64,000 bases of DNA from Klebsiella sp. RHBSTW-00484 (GTDB lineage: Bacteria; Pseudomonadota; Gammaproteobacteria; Enterobacterales; Enterobacteriaceae), in assembly GCF_013705725.1 (NCBI RefSeq), contig NZ_CP055481.1, positions 682,001-746,000 of the forward strand. The letters are read 5' to 3'. Below the pieces are notes generated by a model. The model was not told where the DNA came from. It ran no database searches and saw only the letters and a list, made by a program, of their open reading frames with translations. A program made the position numbers and the translations under genes. Shown piece by piece: positions 57,387 to 64,000 of the stretch. Numbering within the stretch: position 1 is the stretch's first letter; every line of letters starts with the position of its first letter.

Positions 57387-58730
57387 ATGAATACTGCCCG
57401 TATAAGTATCAAAGAAAAATTTAGTTATGGGTTAGGCGATACCGGCTGTAATTTAGTCTGGCAGACGGTAATGCTATTTATGGCCTGGTTTTATACCGAC
57501 GTATTCGGTTTAAGCCCGGCACATATGGGGACCATGTTTCTCGCGGTAAGGGTATTAGATGCAGTGACCGATGTATTAATGGGCGCTGTCGCGGACCGTA
57601 CCCGTACTAAATATGGGCAATTCCGGCCCTATATTTTGTGGTTCGCTATTCCCTTTGGCGTACTTTGCTGCTTAACGTTTTATACGCCGGATTTTGGCTA
57701 TACCGGTAAGCTTATTTATGCTTATGTTTCTTATACCTTATTATCTTTAGTCTATACGGCCATTAACGTACCGTATTGCGCGATGATCAATAATATCTCT
57801 AACGATTCCAGAGAGCGCGTCTCTCTCCAGTCCTGGCGCTTTGCACTCAGTACCCTCGGCGGCCTGATTGTCTCGCTCACAGCGCTGCCGCTGGTGGCTT
57901 TCCTTGGCCAGGGGAACGTGCAGAACGGCTATTTTTACACCATGATTGTGATGGGATGCCTGAGCATCATTCTGTTCTTTATCTGTTTTGGCCTGACCAA
58001 AGAGCGCTTTTCCACGGATATTGCGGTGAACAACCAAAGCAGCATTCTTGATGACCTGAAAACGCTGCTCGCCAATAAAGACTGGCGCATTCTGTTCGCG
58101 CTCAACGTCGTCAACCTGATTGCGGTGCTGTTCAAAGGCGGAACGACGCTGTACTACGTTAACAATATTATGGGGCGAGCGGATTTGGGCAGCCTGCTGT
58201 TGACCACCACCCTGGCGTCCGGCGTGCTGGGAGCGATGCTTTCACCGTTTATCTTTAAAAATATTGATAAGGTCAAAGGGTTTAAAATCTCGATGGCCCT
58301 GGAGGCGGTGCTGCTGATTGGCATGTACTTTGTCCCGGCGGGTAACGTGGCCGCTATCTTTGCGCTGGTGATTATCATCAACATTATTCAGCTTGCCGCC
58401 ACGCCGTTACAGTGGAGCATGCTGTCCGATATTATTGATGCGGAAGAAAAACGCAGCGGTAAAAAGCTCAGCGGCATCGTTTTTTCAACTAATCTTTTTG
58501 CTATTAAGCTCGGTATCGCCATCGGCGGCGCGCTGGTGGGCTATATGCTGGCATGGGGTGACTACGTTGGCGGCGCGGCGCAGCAAACCGAGTCCGCGCT
58601 GGAGATGATCAAGCTGCTGTTCACCGTCTTCCCCGGCGTTCTGGTCGCGCTGCTGATCGTTATCATGGGCAAATACAGTCTGAATGATAAGCGCTTGTCT
58701 CGCCTGTCGCAGGATGACCTCCCGGCGTAA
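57387..58730 (+). CDS. xynT: GPH-family sugar:cation symporter (xyloside transporter)
   Basis: A 447-residue glycoside-pentoside-hexuronide (GPH) symporter with about twelve membrane segments. Signatures are KFSYGLGDTGCNLVWQTVML, GAVADRTRTKYGQFRPYILW and YTAINVPYCAMINNISNDSR, as in XynT/YagG/YicJ. A GGCGGAGACGCG stretch provides the ribosome site. Its pairing with a GH43 xylosidase argues for xylo-oligosaccharides. The first third of the gene is visibly richer in A and T than its neighbours. Confidence 0.87.
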   Translation: MNTARISIKEKFSYGLGDTGCNLVWQTVMLFMAWFYTDVFGLSPAHMGTMFLAVRVLDAVTDVLMGAVADRTRTKYGQFRPYILWFAIPFGVLCCLTFYTPDFGYTGKLIYAYVSYTLLSLVYTAINVPYCAMINNISNDSRERVSLQSWRFALSTLGGLIVSLTALPLVAFLGQGNVQNGYFYTMIVMGCLSIILFFICFGLTKERFSTDIAVNNQSSILDDLKTLLANKDWRILFALNVVNLIAVLFKGGTTLYYVNNIMGRADLGSLLLTTTLASGVLGAMLSPFIFKNIDKVKGFKISMALEAVLLIGMYFVPAGNVAAIFALVIIINIIQLAATPLQWSMLSDIIDAEEKRSGKKLSGIVFSTNLFAIKLGIAIGGALVGYMLAWGDYVGGAAQQTESALEMIKLLFTVFPGVLVALLIVIMGKYSLNDKRLSRLSQDDLPA

Positions 58731-58834
58731 TAGGCTATCGCCCACGAGGAGGAGATAATCGGCGGATCTCTATTCAACTGGGCGAAGTTTGCGTATAAAC
58801 TCGCGGGTTTTAGTATTCCGGAGGCACAGAGGCG

Positions 58835-59965
58835 ATGAGCCAGGTAGAGTTAAACGGTGAGTTATTCACATTAGAGCGGTTCCCACCAAATGCTGAAGAG
58901 GAAGCGCTTCAGGCATGGGAAGCAGCGGATGAATATCTGCTGCAACAGGTGAATGACGTCGACGGCCTGACGCTCATTTTCAATGATAGCTTCGGCGCGC
59001 TGGGCTGTGCGCTGGCGGAACGCAACCCGGTGAGCATTAACGACTCCTACGTTGCTGAGCTGGCGACCCGCTATAATCTGCGGATGAACGGCATCGATGA
59101 AGAGAGCGTGCGCTTTCAGGATTCCCTGAGCGAGCTGCCCGCAGCACCGGCGCTGGTATTAATTAAGGTGCCGAAACAGCTGGCGCTGTTAGAGCAGCAA
59201 CTACGTGCGCTGCGTGATGTGGTGACGCCGGAAACCCGCATCATCGCCGCCGCGAAAGCGCGCGATGTGCATAACTCCACCCTGGCGCTGTTCGAAAAGA
59301 TCCTCGGAACCACCACCACTTCGCTGGCATGGAAAAAGGCGCGGTTGATTTTTTGTACCTTTACCGCGCCCGAAGTCACCGACGCGCCGCAGACCTATAG
59401 CTGGCAGCTGGACGGTACTCCGTGGACGATTCACAACCATGCCAACGTATTTGCCCGCAGCGGTCTCGATGTCGGCGCGCGTTTCTTCCTCGACTATCTG
59501 CCGGAAGGCATCGAAGGTGAAATTGCCGACCTCGGTTGCGGCAACGGCGTGATTGGTCTCCAGGCGCTGGCCTTAAACCCTAATGCCCGGGTGATGTTTA
59601 CCGATGAATCGTACATGGCGGTAGCCTCCAGTCAGTTGAACGTCGAAACCAACATGCCGGACGATATTGAGCGCTGCGAGTTTGTGGTCAATAACGCGCT
59701 GACTGACATTGAGCCGGACCGCTTTGATGCCATTCTCTGCAACCCGCCGTTCCATCAGTTGCATGCGATCACCGACCATATTGCGTGGCAGATGTTCAAC
59801 GATGCCCGCCGCAGCCTGAAGTACGGCGGCGAGCTGTACGTGGTCGGCAACCGCCACCTCGATTATTTTCGCAAGCTGAAGCGCGCGTTCGGCAACTGCA
59901 CTACTATCGCCACGAATAATAAATTTGTGATTTTAAAAGCAGTGAAATTGCGTAAGCAGCGTTAA
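58835..59965 (+). CDS. rlmG: 23S rRNA m2G1835 methyltransferase RlmG
   Basis: A 376-residue enzyme that methylates N2 of G1835 in 23S rRNA. An N-terminal pseudo-methyltransferase domain is followed by the catalytic one, with [20 protein letters not shown] near residue 231 and the [19 protein letters not shown] catalytic motif near 305. It matches E. coli RlmG (YgjO). A hairpin follows 25 bases after the stop. Confidence 0.95.
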   Translation: MSQVELNGELFTLERFPPNAEEEALQAWEAADEYLLQQVNDVDGLTLIFNDSFGALGCALAERNPVSINDSYVAELATRYNLRMNGIDEESVRFQDSLSELPAAPALVLIKVPKQLALLEQQLRALRDVVTPETRIIAAAKARDVHNSTLALFEKILGTTTTSLAWKKARLIFCTFTAPEVTDAPQTYSWQLDGTPWTIHNHANVFARSGLDVGARFFLDYLPEGIEGEIADLGCGNGVIGLQALALNPNARVMFTDESYMAVASSQLNVETNMPDDIERCEFVVNNALTDIEPDRFDAILCNPPFHQLHAITDHIAWQMFNDARRSLKYGGELYVVGNRHLDYFRKLKRAFGNCTTIATNNKFVILKAVKLRKQR

Positions 59966-59989
59966 AGGATAATAATCCACTGAGTTGAC

Positions 59990-60018
59990 GGGCAGGCCGG
60001 GAATGGCCTGCCCATTTG
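59990..60018 (+). terminator. Probable terminator of rlmG
   Basis: GGGCAGGCC/GGCCTGCCC with a 6-base loop, followed by ATTTGT. The stem is strong but the T-run is short. It separates rlmG from the membrane-protein pair. Confidence 0.62.
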
Positions 60019-60043
60019 TATTAACTGAGTGGGGATTATTAAC

Positions 60044-60880
60044 GTGAATCATCAGGAAGATGAATGTAACCAAGAGAAATTGATTCCGCGGAAAATTCGC
60101 CTTGCCAGAAATCCTGCCATTTTTATCTGCCTGATACAATGCGCTGTATATATATTTATTACGGGGGCTGGTTGGTTCGGTTCTGGTGAAGATAACGCCT
60201 TATGGGGTAATCTTTTTTTTATTATTTTATGGGGAGCGCTGGCATTCGGCATTTATAAATACAGTCGCGCCTGCGCGGTTACCGCACTGCTGTTATACGT
60301 TATCGAAAAACTTTCTGTTGAACTGATTCCACCAGGGCAGAGTTTTAGTTTTATCTGGCTTATTGCCACTTTTTTGTGGTTGCTGTGTTTTTCCAGCGGA
60401 ATTATCGCCTGCTGGAAACAGCATAAATATAAGAAGAAAAATATAGATGATAGCGAGCGCATTTATAAGCAAACAATAACACTTGCCGTGATTGTGTTAG
60501 TACTGTTCCATTCTGCTTACTTTGGTATGAAAGAGGTGCAGAAGCACACCAGAAATATTCTCTGGCAGGCGTTCTATCAATCGGTGATGGAAGATAAGAG
60601 TAAGATCCCGCTGCCGATGAAAATTAATAATAACCTCACTATTACCGATATCTATTTTGAACAGCACACCCTGATTGTTGAGCATCAGGTGAGCCATGAA
60701 AAGTTAGCTGATTTACCGATAGCCAATTTCTACGCGCATGCCAGAAAACTCTACTCCCGCTACTGTGCCAACGATGTTGCAACCTCACTTGATTTAACGA
60801 TGATAGTCCGCTTTGCGCAAGGATACGAGACGCGTGACCTGACGTTTACGCCGAAAGACTGTCAATTTAAAAAGGGATAA
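60044..60880 (+). CDS. Unrecognised five-span membrane protein, first of a paralogous pair
   Basis: A 278-residue protein I do not recognise. Five hydrophobic segments (about residues 25-45, 54-72, 76-92, 102-122, 143-163) precede a C-terminal, probably extracytoplasmic, domain of about 110 residues. That domain ends with SRYCANDVATSLDLTMIVRF and FTPKDC, with cysteines at 241 and 273. The next gene encodes the same layout with cysteines 32 residues apart as well. Start: GTG at 60044, eight bases after GGGGA; another GTG lies 15 bases upstream. The A/T-rich composition differs from rlmG. No function can be given; a membrane stress, transport or toxin-immunity role would be guesswork. Confidence 0.8.
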   Translation: MNHQEDECNQEKLIPRKIRLARNPAIFICLIQCAVYIFITGAGWFGSGEDNALWGNLFFIILWGALAFGIYKYSRACAVTALLLYVIEKLSVELIPPGQSFSFIWLIATFLWLLCFSSGIIACWKQHKYKKKNIDDSERIYKQTITLAVIVLVLFHSAYFGMKEVQKHTRNILWQAFYQSVMEDKSKIPLPMKINNNLTITDIYFEQHTLIVEHQVSHEKLADLPIANFYAHARKLYSRYCANDVATSLDLTMIVRFAQGYETRDLTFTPKDCQFKKG

Positions 60881-60886
60881 GAATCG

Positions 60887-63735
<2,849 letters not shown>

Positions 63736-63818
63736 TTACTAATTTAGCCGTCACGGGTAAAAAGGGAAAAGGGGAGTGCGACGATTGTGATGGGATTCAA
63801 AGAACGGCGCAGGAAGAC

Positions 63819-63912
63819 TTCCCTCACCCCGGAGGGGAGAGGGAGAAGGGCGGGATTGTGCGACGAATAAAAAAGCGGTGCCGAACGGTCCCCTCTCCCC
63901 TGCGGGGAGAGA
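63819..63912. repeat. Two G/C-rich palindromes (boxC-like) upstream of fadH
   Basis: CCCTCACCCCGGAGGGGAGA with GGG at 63821-63843, and CCCCTCTCCCCTGCGGGGAG at 63890-63909. Each forms a CCCTCNCCCC/GGGGAGAGGG-type hairpin; a relative is the garD terminator stem at 28169. They look like dispersed intergenic palindromes. The whole 63694-63926 stretch has no gene. Confidence 0.6.
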
Positions 63913-63926
63913 TACCGTCTTGCCGG

Positions 63927-64000
63927 TTATCCTGCAAGTGGTATTTCAGCGTTAAATTCATGCCCGGATTTCACCACACCATAAGCCAGCTGCAGTAATT
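63927..64000 (-). CDS. C-terminal fragment of a possible transposase, cut by window edge
   Basis: An open frame entering from the right edge encodes LLQLAYGVVKSGHEFNAEIP followed by LAG and a stop. The pattern LLxxAYGVxKSGxxFxxxIP resembles the C terminus of transposases of the IS110/IS1111 type. Only 23 residues are visible, so the element, its ends and its completeness cannot be judged. Confidence 0.4.
   Translation of the reverse strand, partial: LLQLAYGVVKSGHEFNAEIPLAG

Noticed and set aside
54640..58730. Genomic island with integrase
   Set aside because: No tRNA, integrase or flanking direct repeats are seen; only three metabolic genes are extra.

Overview
The window is chromosomal DNA from a member of the Enterobacteriaceae. 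Gene content and order follow the E. coli K-12 arc from yhbW through ubiUVT, yraR-lpoA-rsmI, aga, gar, rnpB, yhaKLJ, yqjG-yqjA, exuR/exuT/uxaCA, sstT, alx and rlmG to fadH. Several blocks differ from K-12, including extra gene sets at both ends, so a relative such as Citrobacter, Enterobacter, Klebsiella or Kluyvera is more likely than Escherichia. The genus cannot be fixed from the sequence alone. There are no tRNAs, prophages, CRISPR arrays or complete insertion sequences. The mobile or repeated DNA is two 127/128-bp ERIC elements, REP clusters, G/C-rich palindromes and, at the right edge, the tail of what may be a transposase.

Layout. 1-3738 (minus strand): the promoter-proximal part of a malonate decarboxylase operon, in the order triphosphoribosyl-dephospho-CoA synthase, a 40-residue membrane peptide, an OadB-type sodium-pump subunit and the alpha subunit (cut by the window edge). 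This order resembles the sodium-pumping, biotin-dependent Mad system of Malonomonas rubra rather than the soluble Mdc system known from Klebsiella. 3941-14618: yhbW, the anaerobic ubiquinone genes ubiUV and ubiT, yhbS/Q/P, yraR/Q, and dolP-diaA-yraN-lpoA. 14682-16563: rsmI followed four bases later by a Fic-family gene. 16647-28155: the complete aga/kba regulon for N-acetylgalactosamine and galactosamine, with two mannose-family PTS permeases, both catabolic branches, AgaR and about seven AgaR-like operators. 28208-34561: galactarate/glucarate use (garD, divergent garPLRK). 34594-36041: the RNase P RNA gene rnpB followed by an eight-copy tandem array of its own 3' end plus terminator. 36328-43633: a Spy-like periplasmic protein, yhaL/K/J/H and the yqj envelope genes with mzrA and yqjA. 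43972-49579: hexuronate regulon (exuR, exuT, uxaC, uxaA). 49702-54561: ygjV, sstT, alx with its manganese/pH-sensing leader, ygjR, ygjP. 54640-58730: a xylo-oligosaccharide module (GH43 enzyme, AraC regulator, GPH symporter). 58835-63693: rlmG, two unrecognised paralogous membrane proteins, and fadH.

The dominant theme is uptake and breakdown of sugar acids, amino sugars and plant polymers (malonate, galactosamine, galactarate, hexuronates, xylo-oligosaccharides), each with a local regulator or operator, among conserved envelope and RNA-modification genes. The strongest candidates for new biology are the Mad-type sodium-pump operon with its tiny gamma-like subunit, the expanded rnpB 3'-end array, the paralogous membrane-protein pair beside fadH, and the Fic gene with an in-frame 12-bp repeat.
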